Shown here one piece after another: positions 36,636-45,960 of a stretch of 64,000 nucleotides of DNA (position 1 is the stretch's first letter; every line of letters begins with the position of its first letter). The DNA comes from an uncultured Collinsella sp. (GTDB lineage Bacteria > Actinomycetota > Coriobacteriia > Coriobacteriales > Coriobacteriaceae): contig UQLB01000004.1 in NCBI GenBank assembly GCA_900541725.1, forward strand, positions 54,719-118,718. Direction: 5' to 3'. The notes beneath the pieces are model-generated. The model searched no databases. It saw only the letters and a list, made by a program, of their open reading frames with translations, and was not told where the DNA came from. Both the position numbers and the translations under genes were made by a program.

Positions 36636-36691
36636 GGATACGATACTCCCTGCCCGTGCCTTTAAAGGCACGGGCAGGGAGTATCGTATCC
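36636..36691. repeat. 56-bp perfect palindrome in front of the integrase
   Basis: Arms of 28 bp (GGATACGATACTCCCTGCCC...) meet at a central TTTAAA with no loop, and no mismatch was found. No T-run follows, so it is not a standard terminator. It ends 23 bp before the integrase ATG. It could be a regulatory hairpin in the mRNA leader, a cruciform, a protein-binding site or a transfer-related site. Confidence 0.8.
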
Positions 36692-36714
36692 AACCCATCA
36701 GCGGAGACGCGCCC

Positions 36715-37971
36715 ATGGCTATCGAAAAGGGCCGAAAGCCCAACACTTGGCTCATCACCTTCAACCTTCCGGAAAAGGACGCCAATGGGAGGTACAAACG
36801 CGCGCCCAAGCGAACGGTGCATGGACTCAAATCGGATGCCAAAAAGGAACTTGCCCGCTACCGGCTCGAATACGAAGACGGACAGGTTGCTGGATCAAAA
36901 GATACCGTTGCAAGCTATTCGAGCAGGTTCCATGCCCAGCACAAATTGAACTCGCCCCTCGCCTATGACCGGGAAGCACTTGAGATCAAAAAGATCGAAA
37001 GGCTTTTCCGCGGCATGGCACTCACATCCCTAACTCCCTCGCGAATCCGTAATGCATATTCGGCCGAGCGCGCGAGGCGAGCGGTGTGGACGGAAGACTG
37101 CGGAGACGAAAGGCCACTTTCAGAAAACGGCCTCTACAAGGTCCATGTCAAACTAAGACAGGTACTTAAACAGGCATATCGAGATGGGGAAATTCCCAAC
37201 AACCCCGCAGATATGGTCGATTTCCCAAAGCCGCCTCAAGAAAACAAGAGGAACAGCCTCACCCTCTCTGAAGCCCGAAGATTCAGGAAAGCCGTGCTCC
37301 GTAAAATTGAAACAGAGGGAGATGCCAAATACGTCGGAGTCCTCATCATCCTTGGAACGGGTTGCAGACGCGGTGAGATGCTAGGGCTTAGCTGGGGCGA
37401 CGTCGATTTCTCCAACAATACAATCACGTTTTATAACCAATATGCAAAGGACAAGGTGCTCCGCAATCCCAAAATGGGCTCAGCAGGCCGGCGTGTTTGC
37501 ATGGATGACACCTTGGCACGAATACTCGCCATCTGGAAGAACAGCCAGCGTCTTGACCTAGAGCACATCAATGACCTCCGTCAGAAGCACTCCATAGAGC
37601 CTCTCACCCAGGACGAGCGCATGCCAGTCATCAACGGAAAATACGGGCAACGGATTGACCCAGACGGTTTCGACAAGTTCTTCCGGAACTTCTGCGTCGA
37701 TAACGGCTGGGGCGAATACACGATAGGCGTCGTCACCAAGACTTATGGCGGAAGAACGTTCACGCGGGGAAAAGGCTATCAGGGACTAACTGTCCACGAG
37801 CTCCGGCACACCGTCGCTAGCCTTCTCGTTGCCGAGGGCCTGGACGTCAAGACCGTTCAGGCCCAGCTTGGCCACAAGTCCGCCTCGACCACGCTCAACA
37901 TCTACGCCCATGCATTCGAGGAACGTTCCCGTGTGGCCGGGGACACCATTGGCCGTCTGCTGAACGGGTAG
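36715..37971 (+). CDS. Tyrosine site-specific integrase
   Basis: 418 residues. An N-terminal arm-binding-type domain (about 10-60) is followed by a SAM-like core-binding domain (about 70-150) and the catalytic domain. Visible catalytic residues: Arg in GCRRGEMLGLSWGDVDF (about 218), HELRHT (about 361-364), and LGHKSASTTLNIYAHA with the nucleophilic Tyr near 396. It should recombine attL/attR within the tRNA(fMet) 3' region next to which it lies. No recognisable recombination directionality factor other than the small HTH protein at 39654. Confidence 0.93.
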   Translation: MAIEKGRKPNTWLITFNLPEKDANGRYKRAPKRTVHGLKSDAKKELARYRLEYEDGQVAGSKDTVASYSSRFHAQHKLNSPLAYDREALEIKKIERLFRGMALTSLTPSRIRNAYSAERARRAVWTEDCGDERPLSENGLYKVHVKLRQVLKQAYRDGEIPNNPADMVDFPKPPQENKRNSLTLSEARRFRKAVLRKIETEGDAKYVGVLIILGTGCRRGEMLGLSWGDVDFSNNTITFYNQYAKDKVLRNPKMGSAGRRVCMDDTLARILAIWKNSQRLDLEHINDLRQKHSIEPLTQDERMPVINGKYGQRIDPDGFDKFFRNFCVDNGWGEYTIGVVTKTYGGRTFTRGKGYQGLTVHELRHTVASLLVAEGLDVKTVQAQLGHKSASTTLNIYAHAFEERSRVAGDTIGRLLNG

Positions 37972-37989
37972 GTCCGCGCCCTTGGTCGG

Positions 37990-39483
37990 TTAAGACTCAG
38001 GTGCAGAATATTCCACTGTAAATGAGGGGTACCGCCCGCTCCTACGCTTAAACGTCCAGCCGTCCCGTTCCATCTCGCGCATCACGGAGTCAACTTCCGC
38101 TTCCTTACCCGGCGCCCCGATGCATTCGCATATCGACGACAAGGTGAACGAGCGCCCGACCAAATGCGCCGCGATCACGCATCTGATCCGCCGAGCCCTT
38201 TCCTCCTTCTTCACCTTCTTGTTATAAGAATCCCTACAGATTGCATCACAGTACTGGCGAGTCCTTTCCCCTCTGTGGATCACAAAGGCCCTGCCACAAT
38301 TGCGGCAGGCCACAGACCTGCCTTCTATCGCCTGTCGCGCGAAGGCGCACCAGATACGCTCCAGCGCGCACTCATAGAACTCTGTCGAGACTCTTCCCAA
38401 CTCATAATCAAGAGAATTGCGCCTTGTGTGAACCCTGACCATGACGTCATATAAGTTGCCGTACATTTTGTACCAAACCGGATTCGGGCAAAGAATCGAA
38501 TTCACGAACACCGAATAGTCCCCGCCGTCGGGAAGCGCCCCAAATCGATACGGGTCCGACCCGGCCTCGCAATCGGCGCTACCTCCCTCGACGCGAACCA
38601 CGTAAAGGGCATCAACGGAATCGCCATTCCGGACGCAAACAGATCGCATGCCATCCTGGGGAGAAACAACAAACCCCTTCGATAACTCCGACAGCTTTTT
38701 GTTCTGATACAGGTCGAAACGTCTCTTGGCCCAATCGCTGTGACGAATAAAGATAGGGTAGGGAGAAGGCTCACACCTTACGCCACCCTTGCTTTCGAAT
38801 CCACCTCGATAGTACACGCCCGCCGGTTCGTCAGAGGCCGACACAGCCGGAAACGCGCGATGGTATTCGCTTTCTCCGACGGTAATCATCCTACCGTAAG
38901 CCCCCGGAAATCCGAGATCAGAGATATAGATCGCTTTAAGGACCCGAAGCTCATCGGTAACCGCCCTGCACAGCTCGACCTCTGAAGACATAAATCGCCA
39001 ATACGTTTCGTCACTTGCGGCGTCCCTCATTCGCATCGCGCACGATAGCGCACCGGCGGCCGCCCTCCACCAGTCAACAGGTTCTCGAACCGTTAGGCCA
39101 CAGACCATGCCGCTGTCGAAATCATACGTTCCAAAAAGAGGGCCGATTTCATAGGCAAGATCAATGAGCTCCTCGAAGGAAGGGTCGACGAGGCGGTATT
39201 CATTCTCCCTATCGGCGACATGCGCTAGGCACCTATATTGCCCCGCACGAACCGGGGCAATATAGGTGCGCCCGGGAATGGGCTCGACAAGGTTGATCAG
39301 CCTTGATATGACGTCGTCCGAATCAACCCTCGGCATCGGCGCATCCCGATTAAACGGCGTGTCGTCAAAGGTAAAAACAAGATCGTCGTCTTCGATGTCG
39401 ACGGTGAAGCAATTCCCCAACAGACCGGTTTCTTTATCGAGCGCGAGCCCCACCCGTTGCCGCCATCTCAGCCCGTTCTGCAA
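37990..39483 (-). CDS. Uncharacterised 497-residue cargo protein with C-terminal zinc ribbon
   Basis: I do not recognise the first ~375 residues. Residues ~385-425 hold a zinc-ribbon-like C-x2-C-x(16)-C-x3-C pattern (ACRNCGRAF ... TRQYCDAIC), followed by a basic helix and a winged-helix-like segment (about 440-490). No membrane segments. It is transcribed towards the integrase and convergent with it, in the usual cargo position at the integrase end. The frame begins with TTG six bases after GGGAG. Less GC-rich than the transfer block. A nucleic-acid-binding or defence role is only a guess. Confidence 0.75.
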   Translation of the reverse strand: MQNGLRWRQRVGLALDKETGLLGNCFTVDIEDDDLVFTFDDTPFNRDAPMPRVDSDDVISRLINLVEPIPGRTYIAPVRAGQYRCLAHVADRENEYRLVDPSFEELIDLAYEIGPLFGTYDFDSGMVCGLTVREPVDWWRAAAGALSCAMRMRDAASDETYWRFMSSEVELCRAVTDELRVLKAIYISDLGFPGAYGRMITVGESEYHRAFPAVSASDEPAGVYYRGGFESKGGVRCEPSPYPIFIRHSDWAKRRFDLYQNKKLSELSKGFVVSPQDGMRSVCVRNGDSVDALYVVRVEGGSADCEAGSDPYRFGALPDGGDYSVFVNSILCPNPVWYKMYGNLYDVMVRVHTRRNSLDYELGRVSTEFYECALERIWCAFARQAIEGRSVACRNCGRAFVIHRGERTRQYCDAICRDSYNKKVKKEERARRIRCVIAAHLVGRSFTLSSICECIGAPGKEAEVDSVMREMERDGWTFKRRSGRYPSFTVEYSAPES

Positions 39484-39653
39484 TCTTAACTCCCATTTAA
39501 CTATTCAATAACAATTCATTTTCGCAGGTAATCAGCCTGTTTCCAACCTGATACCCGAACTTGCCAGCGGCCATTCCTCACCATAGGAAACCAAGCGAAA
39601 CTACAGTCAGCTTGCGCGAGCCACTCTATCCCACACGATATTAAGGAGGAAAC

Positions 39654-39875
39654 ATGGATACTGAGGCCTCCGTCGATTATCACCTTAACGACGGGCCCCT
39701 TTTCTGGTCCCCCGACCGCGTCATGACGGAGCTGGGCGTCAGCCGCCCCACGGCCTACAAGCTGATGCACGCCTCCGGCGCGTGCACCAAGGCTATGCGC
39801 CACATCCGCGTGTTCGCACCCAGTTTCATCTCTTACATCAACTCGATCACTGACGAGGAGAAGCGCGATGTCTAG
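39654..39875 (+). CDS. Small helix-turn-helix protein (excisionase- or regulator-like)
   Basis: 73 residues. WSPDRVMTELGVSRPTAYKL is a MerR/excisionase-type helix-turn-helix. A near-perfect AAGGAGG precedes the ATG. Its 3' end overlaps the ATPase gene by eight bases, so the two are co-translated. Likely the directionality factor or a regulator of the replication/transfer operon that it heads. Confidence 0.75.
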   Translation: MDTEASVDYHLNDGPLFWSPDRVMTELGVSRPTAYKLMHASGACTKAMRHIRVFAPSFISYINSITDEEKRDV

Positions 39876-40734
39876 CCCCAACCATACTCCCGCCGTGCCG
39901 CCGGCCTTCCGCAGCGGCATCCGTCCCCTGCTCGACCGCCTCGACGCCGTCTTCACCGGCGCCGACGGCCGCGTTACCTTCGAGCCCGCTCCGCTCAGCG
40001 CCGAGCTCAACGGGCTCGGCGAGGAGCTCGTGCTCCTCACTGGCGTCGCCGGCGGCGGCAAGACGGACCTCATCTTGAACATGGGCCTCTCCATGGCGCG
40101 CCATCGCCGCGTGGTGATTGCCAGTTATGAGATCGCCCGCGCGGCCTGCGTTCGTCGCATCCTTCCAGCCGCGTCGTGCCTCGTCCCCGGCGGCACGCCG
40201 CTCACCGAGGCGGACTTTAGCGACGACGACAAGCGCGAGGCTGCCGATGGCACCATCGCGGCCGTCCGCGCCATCTCAGACAACCTCGTCATCGTCGACG
40301 ACCTCACGATGGACGACGTGCGCGGCCACAGCATCGAGGGCCTCACCGAGGCGGTGCACGCCATCGCCATCCGCGATGGCCTCCCGCCGGCGGTGATTGT
40401 CGACTACGCCCAGCTGGTCACCGTATCGACGCCGGCGTTCTCGACGACCGATATCCTCGACCGCGTGTCCTTCGGTCTCGCGCAGATTGCGCATCACGAG
40501 CGCACCCCCGTCATCGCCGTCGCCATCACCGGCAAGGACGGCAGCTTCCGCGGCACCGCCAAGCTCGAGTTCGATGCAGACGTCATCCTCTCGATCAAGA
40601 CCGACCGCGAGGATGCCGAGAACGGCAGCCGCGATCTCCATGTCGATGTCAAGAAGAACCGTAACGGCGCTGCTGGTGGCCGCGTCGATCTGACGTACTG
40701 GCCGGCGTATCACCACTTCGCCGGCGTCGCATAG
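39868..40734 (+). CDS. RecA/DnaB-fold ATPase (RepA-like helicase)
   Basis: 288 residues. Walker A TGVAGGGKTDLI (about 57-68) and Walker B LVIVDDL (about 140) are followed by a second acidic strand VIVDYAQLV, which resembles the DnaB/RepA motif. KLEFDADVILSI near the end is also typical of DnaB C-terminal domains. No primase or N-terminal DnaB domain. Probably unwinds DNA for replication or transfer of the element. Second gene of the operon. Confidence 0.8.
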   Translation: MSSPNHTPAVPPAFRSGIRPLLDRLDAVFTGADGRVTFEPAPLSAELNGLGEELVLLTGVAGGGKTDLILNMGLSMARHRRVVIASYEIARAACVRRILPAASCLVPGGTPLTEADFSDDDKREAADGTIAAVRAISDNLVIVDDLTMDDVRGHSIEGLTEAVHAIAIRDGLPPAVIVDYAQLVTVSTPAFSTTDILDRVSFGLAQIAHHERTPVIAVAITGKDGSFRGTAKLEFDADVILSIKTDREDAENGSRDLHVDVKKNRNGAAGGRVDLTYWPAYHHFAGVA

Positions 40735-40782
40735 CAATCTGCGGGGCGCGTTTGCGCCCCGCCCAACCCCAAGGAGTCTCAT

Positions 40783-41265
40783 ATGAGCACCATTAACACC
40801 AAAAACAAGATCGTCCAGAAGGGCTACGGCCTCCCCCTCGTCATCGATGTTGCCGGCCGCCGCTACACCTACCGCGGCAACGACAACCCCCGTTTCCTCA
40901 ACATTGGGTCGCTTCTGACCGCGAAGAGCATCTGGATGCTTCGCTTCAAGCGCAAGATCGATGGCCTTCCGGAGGCTTTCATCGTCTTCAGCAACACCCG
41001 TCAGCCGCTTGATCCCGTCGAGTATCTCGCCGACATCGATGAGCTCTACGGCATCCCCGACGATGAGCTCGTCAAAATCGCCGCACGTCGCTACATTGTC
41101 GACGGCTTCGACGAGGCACACGACGTCTTCTGCGATCGCTATATGGATCGTCTTGAAAGCTTTGGGCAGGACCTTGGCATCTTCACCGCGATTCCGGCTC
41201 AGTATCTTGAGATCGTCCCGAACAACCCCTTTACCTTCCAGGATATCGAGGACCTTGACTATTAG
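40783..41265 (+). CDS. Uncharacterised element protein, 160 residues
   Basis: Not recognised. A globular protein with no membrane segment or signal; the beta-rich N-terminus (PLVIDVAGRRYTYRGNDNPR) is followed by helices. AAGGAG precedes the ATG. It lies between the ATPase and the mobilisation genes and is followed by a terminator. Confidence 0.7.
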   Translation: MSTINTKNKIVQKGYGLPLVIDVAGRRYTYRGNDNPRFLNIGSLLTAKSIWMLRFKRKIDGLPEAFIVFSNTRQPLDPVEYLADIDELYGIPDDELVKIAARRYIVDGFDEAHDVFCDRYMDRLESFGQDLGIFTAIPAQYLEIVPNNPFTFQDIEDLDY

Positions 41266-41276
41266 TTGATCGCCTG

Positions 41277-41303
41277 CCGCCGCCCACACGGACGGCGGTT
41301 TTT
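41277..41303 (+). terminator. Rho-independent terminator
   Basis: CCGCCG / CGGCGG stem with the loop CCCACACGGA and five T, between the 160-residue gene and the mobilisation operon. Confidence 0.8.
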
Positions 41304-41323
41304 CTTCGATAGGAAGAGAAAAC

Positions 41324-41782
41324 ATGTCCACAAAAAATGTAAGCGTAAAGCTCGACTCAAGGCTCTATACCGCCCTCAAGACGCGGGCCGCGCTCGACGA
41401 GTCCAACGTCAGCGACGAAATCCGCTCGCTCCTGCGCTCGGCACTCGCCGCGGAGGGGCTCGACCTCTACGGCAACGAGGTCGCGGGCTTCATCCGCGGC
41501 GTCGTCGACGCCCGCATGGACGTCGCCGCACTCGACATCGAGCGCAAGCTCGACGCCACCGAGGACCGCATCGCCGCGGTCCTCTCGCGCCCCATGACTG
41601 CCGCCATCATGGCCGGCCTCATGTCGGCAGACGTCCTCAAGGCCTCCTACGCCTCGCTCGACGACGTCCCCGTCGCGGACATCTGGAAGAACTACCTCGC
41701 GCAGGCCGGCGAGCTCAGCCGCGCGGGCCTCGGCAAGATCGACGAGGTGAAGCTCCACGCGCGCGAGCGCGCCGATGGCTAG
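41324..41782 (+). CDS. Ribbon-helix-helix relaxosome accessory protein (MobC-like)
   Basis: 152 residues. The N-terminal pattern NVSVKLDSRLYTALKTRAAL with NVSDEIRSLLR is a ribbon-helix-helix DNA-binding unit; the rest is helical. Overlaps the relaxase gene by eight bases, so it is co-translated with it. By position and fold it should bind oriT and help the relaxase. Very high GC, like the next two genes. Confidence 0.78.
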   Translation: MSTKNVSVKLDSRLYTALKTRAALDESNVSDEIRSLLRSALAAEGLDLYGNEVAGFIRGVVDARMDVAALDIERKLDATEDRIAAVLSRPMTAAIMAGLMSADVLKASYASLDDVPVADIWKNYLAQAGELSRAGLGKIDEVKLHARERADG

Positions 41783-43130
41783 CCCACCCGTCATCGTCAA
41801 CCACTCCGTCGTCCGCGCGGGAGCGTCCGCGAGGGCGACCGCCGCAGGCCTGGCGGCATACGCCGGCACCCGCCGCGGCGTCGTCATCGAGGTAAGCGAG
41901 GCGGACGGCAGGAGGCTCGGCGTGGACGGCCTGGCCGCCTACGCCGCGAACAGGACCGGCTCGACGGGCGGCCTCTGGGGCGCGGACGGGCCCGTGCCGG
42001 TTGCCGAGGCCAGGCGCGCCATCTCGGGAAACGCCGGCGCTGTCCTCACGACCGTCGTCACCGTCCCCAACGAGATCGCCCCGGAGGCCGGGCTCGACCG
42101 GCTGGAGACGTGGCAGGCGCTCGTGAGGTCCGAATGGCCGAGACTCTTTTCGGAGATGACGGGCGTCCCCGAGAGCCGCGTCGAGTTCTACGCCGCGATG
42201 CACGTCAACGGCACGAGCCACCACGTCCACATCCTCACGGTCGACCGCGAAGGCGAGTGGGACGCGCTGCTCCCCAAGCGGAAGATGGAGGCGGCCAGGA
42301 TCGAACTCTCCTCCAAGGCCATGGCACCGCTGCTGCGCGAGACCTACATCGAGCGCGACCTCGCGAGGGAGGCGGTCCTGGACGCCGTCGCCCGCATCGA
42401 CCGGAACGAACTCGACGTCGAGCTGCCGCGCGACGGCAGGATCGAGGCGGCGCACCTGAGGCGGTTCCACCCGGAGACGTCCGCCGCGCTGAGGGAGGCC
42501 CTCGACCGGGCGGCCTCCGACTTCCCCGAGCTCGCCGGCGCACTGGACCGCTATAAGAAGGCCGTCGAGAGGTGCGCCGACCTCAAGTGCCTGACCGGGG
42601 AGGCCCGAGACGCCTATGTTCGCAGGGCCGCCGACGACTTCGGCCTCCGCTGCGAGAACGCCGCCCTGCGCGTCATGGTCCCCGACAGGGCGCCGGCGCG
42701 CGAGCAGACGCCGATGCGACGCGCCACGCCCGGAACCGGCCCGGCGACGGAGAGGCGGCGGGAGGCCGGCCTCGCCACCGAGGCCCGGGCCTGTATCCCG
42801 AAAAGGCGCCTTGAGGCAATCGGCCGAAAGGTCGCCCGCGGCCAGTCGATCGAACGCAACGACTTAAAGGGGTGCCCCACGGCGGAGCGGATCTTCCGGC
42901 AGGTGCCGTCGGCCGGCCCGGCCCTCGGACGCGCAGCCGCGATGACGGCCTTCATCGCAAGGGAGGCCACGCGGGACGCCGGTGGCCGCGACATGGGGGA
43001 CGAGGCCGGAGAGAGGGTCCTGCGGCTCATCGCCTCGGCCCTGCGGATCCTGGCATCCGGCGGCACCGGGCCGTCGAGTGCCCCGACCGTGAAGATTGCG
43101 AACAGGATAGAAAGGACAATGAGAAGATGA
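41775..43130 (+). CDS. Relaxase (MOB family, probably MobP-like)
   Basis: 451 residues. The key feature is the histidine triad region MHVNGTSHHVHILTVDREG (about 141-160), the metal-binding motif of relaxases. A candidate catalytic Tyr lies in the N-terminal part (GLAAYAG or GLAAYAAN). The C-terminal half is helical and lacks a recognisable primase or helicase. It should nick the element's oriT and lead the strand through a helper channel. Its stop overlaps the coupling protein start (ATGA). Confidence 0.82.
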   Translation: MASPPVIVNHSVVRAGASARATAAGLAAYAGTRRGVVIEVSEADGRRLGVDGLAAYAANRTGSTGGLWGADGPVPVAEARRAISGNAGAVLTTVVTVPNEIAPEAGLDRLETWQALVRSEWPRLFSEMTGVPESRVEFYAAMHVNGTSHHVHILTVDREGEWDALLPKRKMEAARIELSSKAMAPLLRETYIERDLAREAVLDAVARIDRNELDVELPRDGRIEAAHLRRFHPETSAALREALDRAASDFPELAGALDRYKKAVERCADLKCLTGEARDAYVRRAADDFGLRCENAALRVMVPDRAPAREQTPMRRATPGTGPATERRREAGLATEARACIPKRRLEAIGRKVARGQSIERNDLKGCPTAERIFRQVPSAGPALGRAAAMTAFIAREATRDAGGRDMGDEAGERVLRLIASALRILASGGTGPSSAPTVKIANRIERTMRR

Positions 43131-45085
43131 AACCCAAATCCTTCAACCGCAACATGAGGAGGGAGCTCGCCGACACGCTGGCGGCCCACGGTATAGTCGC
43201 CGGCGTCGCCGCCATCGCAACCGTCAGCTCGTGGGACTACGCGAGCTGGTGGATGACATCGCTCGCCTCCGACCTCTCCACCCTGCTGCACTTGCAGGTT
43301 GGCGACCCGGGGGCCGAGCCCGACACCGTCCTCCGCAACCCGTTGGATACGCTCGCCGACACGTTGGCAACCGGGAAAGTGGGCGGGCTGCTGGCCGCGG
43401 TCGCAGCCGTCGCAGTCACCATCATGGTCCTCGGCCTCGTCTCGTGGGCACGTTCGTGGCTGAGGCTCCACGACGGGACGTTCGCCGGCGACCGCGCGCC
43501 CACGCGCACGCACGGGGACGCCTGGCTCGAGTCGAGGCCGTCCAGGGTCGCAAGGCGCTGCCCGCCGTGGGACGGGAAGGAGGCCGCGAGGGGGCTCGTT
43601 GCGGCCGGCTGCGTCGGCGGCGGGATCGCGATGGTCCCGGCCATCCACTGCCTCATAAGGGCGGGCAGCGGCGCAGGCAAGACGAGAAGGTCTCTTGCCG
43701 TCAGCGTGGCCGCCGCGATCGACCGCAACGCCCACGGGATCCCGACCTCCGTCATCGTCCACGACCCGAAGTCCGAGATCCGCGCATGGACCGAGCCGCT
43801 CGCCAGGAGGGCCGGGATGGAGGTCGTCGCCATTCGGCTCGACGAGCCCGTCAAGTCGGCGAGGTTCAACCCCCTCGACCGCGCCATCGCGGCACTCGGG
43901 ACCGAGGGCGTCGCCGGTGCCGTGGCCGAGCTCCGCGAGCTGTCGTCCGCCATCGTGCCCGATGCCTTCTCCTCTGGCCAGAGGTTCTTCACGGACGCCA
44001 GCCGCAACCTGCTGACCGGCCTCTGCCTGCTCGCGATAGCGGACGAGCGGATCCCCGACGGCGCGCGGAACCTCTCGACCGTGCTCGCGCTCCTGGAACC
44101 CCGCGACGGGAAGAGCGCCGTGAAGTCGCTGGAGGAGCTCGCCGCGGACCTGCCGGCGGGAAACCCGGCGCGCCAGTTCCTCCTCGTCGCCTCGTCGAAC
44201 GGCGGCGGAGGGGAGGCCCTCGTCTCCACCGCGCGCAACTACCTCATGTCCTTCTGCGACGACGACGTCAGCCGAATGCTCTGGGACGGCGAGGTCGACC
44301 TCGCATCGGTCGGGCGCAAGCCCACCATCCTCTACATCGCCAGCGCGACGGACCGAGGGGACCGCGGCGCGCTCGTCTCGTGCATCTTCTCCCAAGCGCT
44401 GTCGGCGCTGCGCGAGACCGCGCGCCTGTCGGGCGGCAGGCTGCCGGCCGAGACCCTGCTCGCCATCGACGAGGGGTCCGGGATCCCCAAGATTCCCCGC
44501 CTCCTCGGCGATCTCGCGGAGGTCCGCAGCATCGGCCTGCACGTCGTCTTCGTGCTCCAGAACACCCGCCTGCTCGAGGCCCGGTGCGGCTACTCCAGGG
44601 CGGAGTCGGACGCGCTGCTGGCGCTGCTCGGCACCCAGGTCGTCCTCTCGGTAGAGTCCGTCGGCGAGGCGGAGGAGATCAGCAAGCGACTCGGCGACTA
44701 CAGTGTCAAGACGACCGGGCAGAGCTCCACCAAGGGGACGCAGAGCTCCTCGTCCGGCAAGTCGTTCTCCGTGGCGCGCCGTCCGCTGATCACCCCGTCG
44801 GAGCTCATGGCCTGGAGCGCGCGCGAGAACGGCGCGCTCGTGATCGACGCGGAGGGACCGATGGCGCTCGCCAGCCGCGACATCACGGAGACGTTCTTGG
44901 GGCCGCTGCTGGGCATGACGTCGCCGGAGGCCGAGGGCGCGCTGCTCGCGCGGGCGCTCGAGGGGGAGGCCCGCAACGACGCCCCGGCACCGGTCTGGCG
45001 TATCCCGGAGAAGCCGAAAAAGCCCAAGGGGTCGCCGTCCGGCGGCAGGAAGCGCAAGGTGTCCGCGGCGCCCGACGGGTTCTGA
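43127..45085 (+). CDS. VirD4/TraG-type coupling protein (T4CP)
   Basis: 652 residues from ATG at 43127, which overlaps the relaxase stop. Two N-terminal membrane helices (about 22-40 and 88-108) precede the ATPase: Walker A GSGAGKT (about 179), VIVHDPKSEI, SARFNPLD and Walker B LLAIDEG (about 444), followed by GLHVVFVLQNTRLLE. This is the inner-membrane ATPase that links the relaxase complex to a type IV channel. No channel genes accompany it. A longer frame starting at 42872 adds no family sequence. Confidence 0.88.
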   Translation: MKPKSFNRNMRRELADTLAAHGIVAGVAAIATVSSWDYASWWMTSLASDLSTLLHLQVGDPGAEPDTVLRNPLDTLADTLATGKVGGLLAAVAAVAVTIMVLGLVSWARSWLRLHDGTFAGDRAPTRTHGDAWLESRPSRVARRCPPWDGKEAARGLVAAGCVGGGIAMVPAIHCLIRAGSGAGKTRRSLAVSVAAAIDRNAHGIPTSVIVHDPKSEIRAWTEPLARRAGMEVVAIRLDEPVKSARFNPLDRAIAALGTEGVAGAVAELRELSSAIVPDAFSSGQRFFTDASRNLLTGLCLLAIADERIPDGARNLSTVLALLEPRDGKSAVKSLEELAADLPAGNPARQFLLVASSNGGGGEALVSTARNYLMSFCDDDVSRMLWDGEVDLASVGRKPTILYIASATDRGDRGALVSCIFSQALSALRETARLSGGRLPAETLLAIDEGSGIPKIPRLLGDLAEVRSIGLHVVFVLQNTRLLEARCGYSRAESDALLALLGTQVVLSVESVGEAEEISKRLGDYSVKTTGQSSTKGTQSSSSGKSFSVARRPLITPSELMAWSARENGALVIDAEGPMALASRDITETFLGPLLGMTSPEAEGALLARALEGEARNDAPAPVWRIPEKPKKPKGSPSGGRKRKVSAAPDGF

Positions 45086-45113
45086 CGCGTCATACGGCCC
45101 TGCCCGCGCAAAC

Positions 45114-45157
45114 GGCCCTCCGTCATACGGCGCTCGGGGCGCGTATGACGGAGGGCC
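45114..45157. repeat. Inverted repeat with 16-bp perfect arms after the T4CP gene
   Basis: GGCCCTCCGTCATACG (45114-45129) and its exact complement (45142-45157) flank a 12-base loop. A partial copy (CGTCATACGGCCC) lies at 45088-45100. A candidate oriT hairpin or a terminator without T-run. Confidence 0.6.
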
Positions 45158-45317
45158 GCCGTCGCCTTTCCGGCTTGACCGGCAACGCTACCAGCGGAAA
45201 CGAACTCGGCCCGCCGAGTTGCGCCGCAAAATCCCGGGCGCCCGTAGTGCGCCCTTATCCTGCTCCCACCGTCCAAGGCACTTGGGCGGCGGGAGTTCCG
45301 CATCCCCGGGAAAAGAA

Positions 45318-45343
45318 AAGCGCGGCCCATCCGGACCGCGCTT
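45318..45343 (-). terminator. Rho-independent terminator
   Basis: AAGCGCGG / CCGCGCTT stem followed by a T-rich run on the minus strand, 17 bp after the stop at 45360. Confidence 0.75.
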
Positions 45344-45359
45344 GCGCTCTCCTCCTATT

Positions 45360-45956
45360 TCACCCCGCGACGTAGACCGTCCGGCCCGTCTCGCAGTCGA
45401 TGGTCTCGGCGTCCCCGAAACCGACCCGGACGGCCGCCCATCCGCCGGCGGCCGCCAACGCGTCGGCCTCGGACCTCGCGGCGGCAATGAGGCGCTCGAG
45501 CTCGGCCGAGCCCGCCGGCGCGGTCCCCGCCTCGAACGCGCCGCCGTCGCCGCCCGACTCGTACTCGACGACGACCGTCGAGCCGAGCGCCTCCTCGAGG
45601 GTCTCGGTCAGGCCGCCCATGCCGTCGAGGGCGTGCCCGGCGACCGTGGCCAGCGGGTAGCGGGCCATCCCGGACGCAGCCGAGCGGCCGGCCATCCGGA
45701 GTATGCCGGCGGCCACGAGTGCCTTGAGGAGTGCCGCGGGGACCGCGGCGTCGATGGCGATGTTGCCGTGCCCGCGGCACCACTCGGCCGCAGCCGGCAC
45801 GTTCGCCGTGAGCACGCCCCACTCGGCCATGTAGCCGTCGGAGCGCGGGTCCGTGGCGTCGAGGAGGAGGACGGCGAGGCCGCCGCCCACGTACTCCCCG
45901 GCCACGAGGGCGAGGCGGACCGCCTCGCCCATGGAGTCGAACTCGACCGTGACCAT
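45360..45956 (-). CDS. Uncharacterised element protein, 198 residues
   Basis: Not recognised. Ala/Gly-rich and acidic, with no membrane segment; possible alpha/beta fold with DPRSDGYMAEWGVLTAN near residue 36. GGAGGAGG precedes the ATG. Four bases separate it from the stop of the DUF2958 gene, so the two are one transcript. Very GC-rich. Confidence 0.65.
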   Translation of the reverse strand: MVTVEFDSMGEAVRLALVAGEYVGGGLAVLLLDATDPRSDGYMAEWGVLTANVPAAAEWCRGHGNIAIDAAVPAALLKALVAAGILRMAGRSAASGMARYPLATVAGHALDGMGGLTETLEEALGSTVVVEYESGGDGGAFEAGTAPAGSAELERLIAAARSEADALAAAGGWAAVRVGFGDAETIDCETGRTVYVAG

Positions 45957-45960
45957 GCGG

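Noticed and set aside
43231..45375. 714-codon frame overlapping the coupling protein
   Set aside because: Arg/Pro-rich product typical of an out-of-frame shadow in very GC-rich DNA. The VirD4 motifs are in the other frame.
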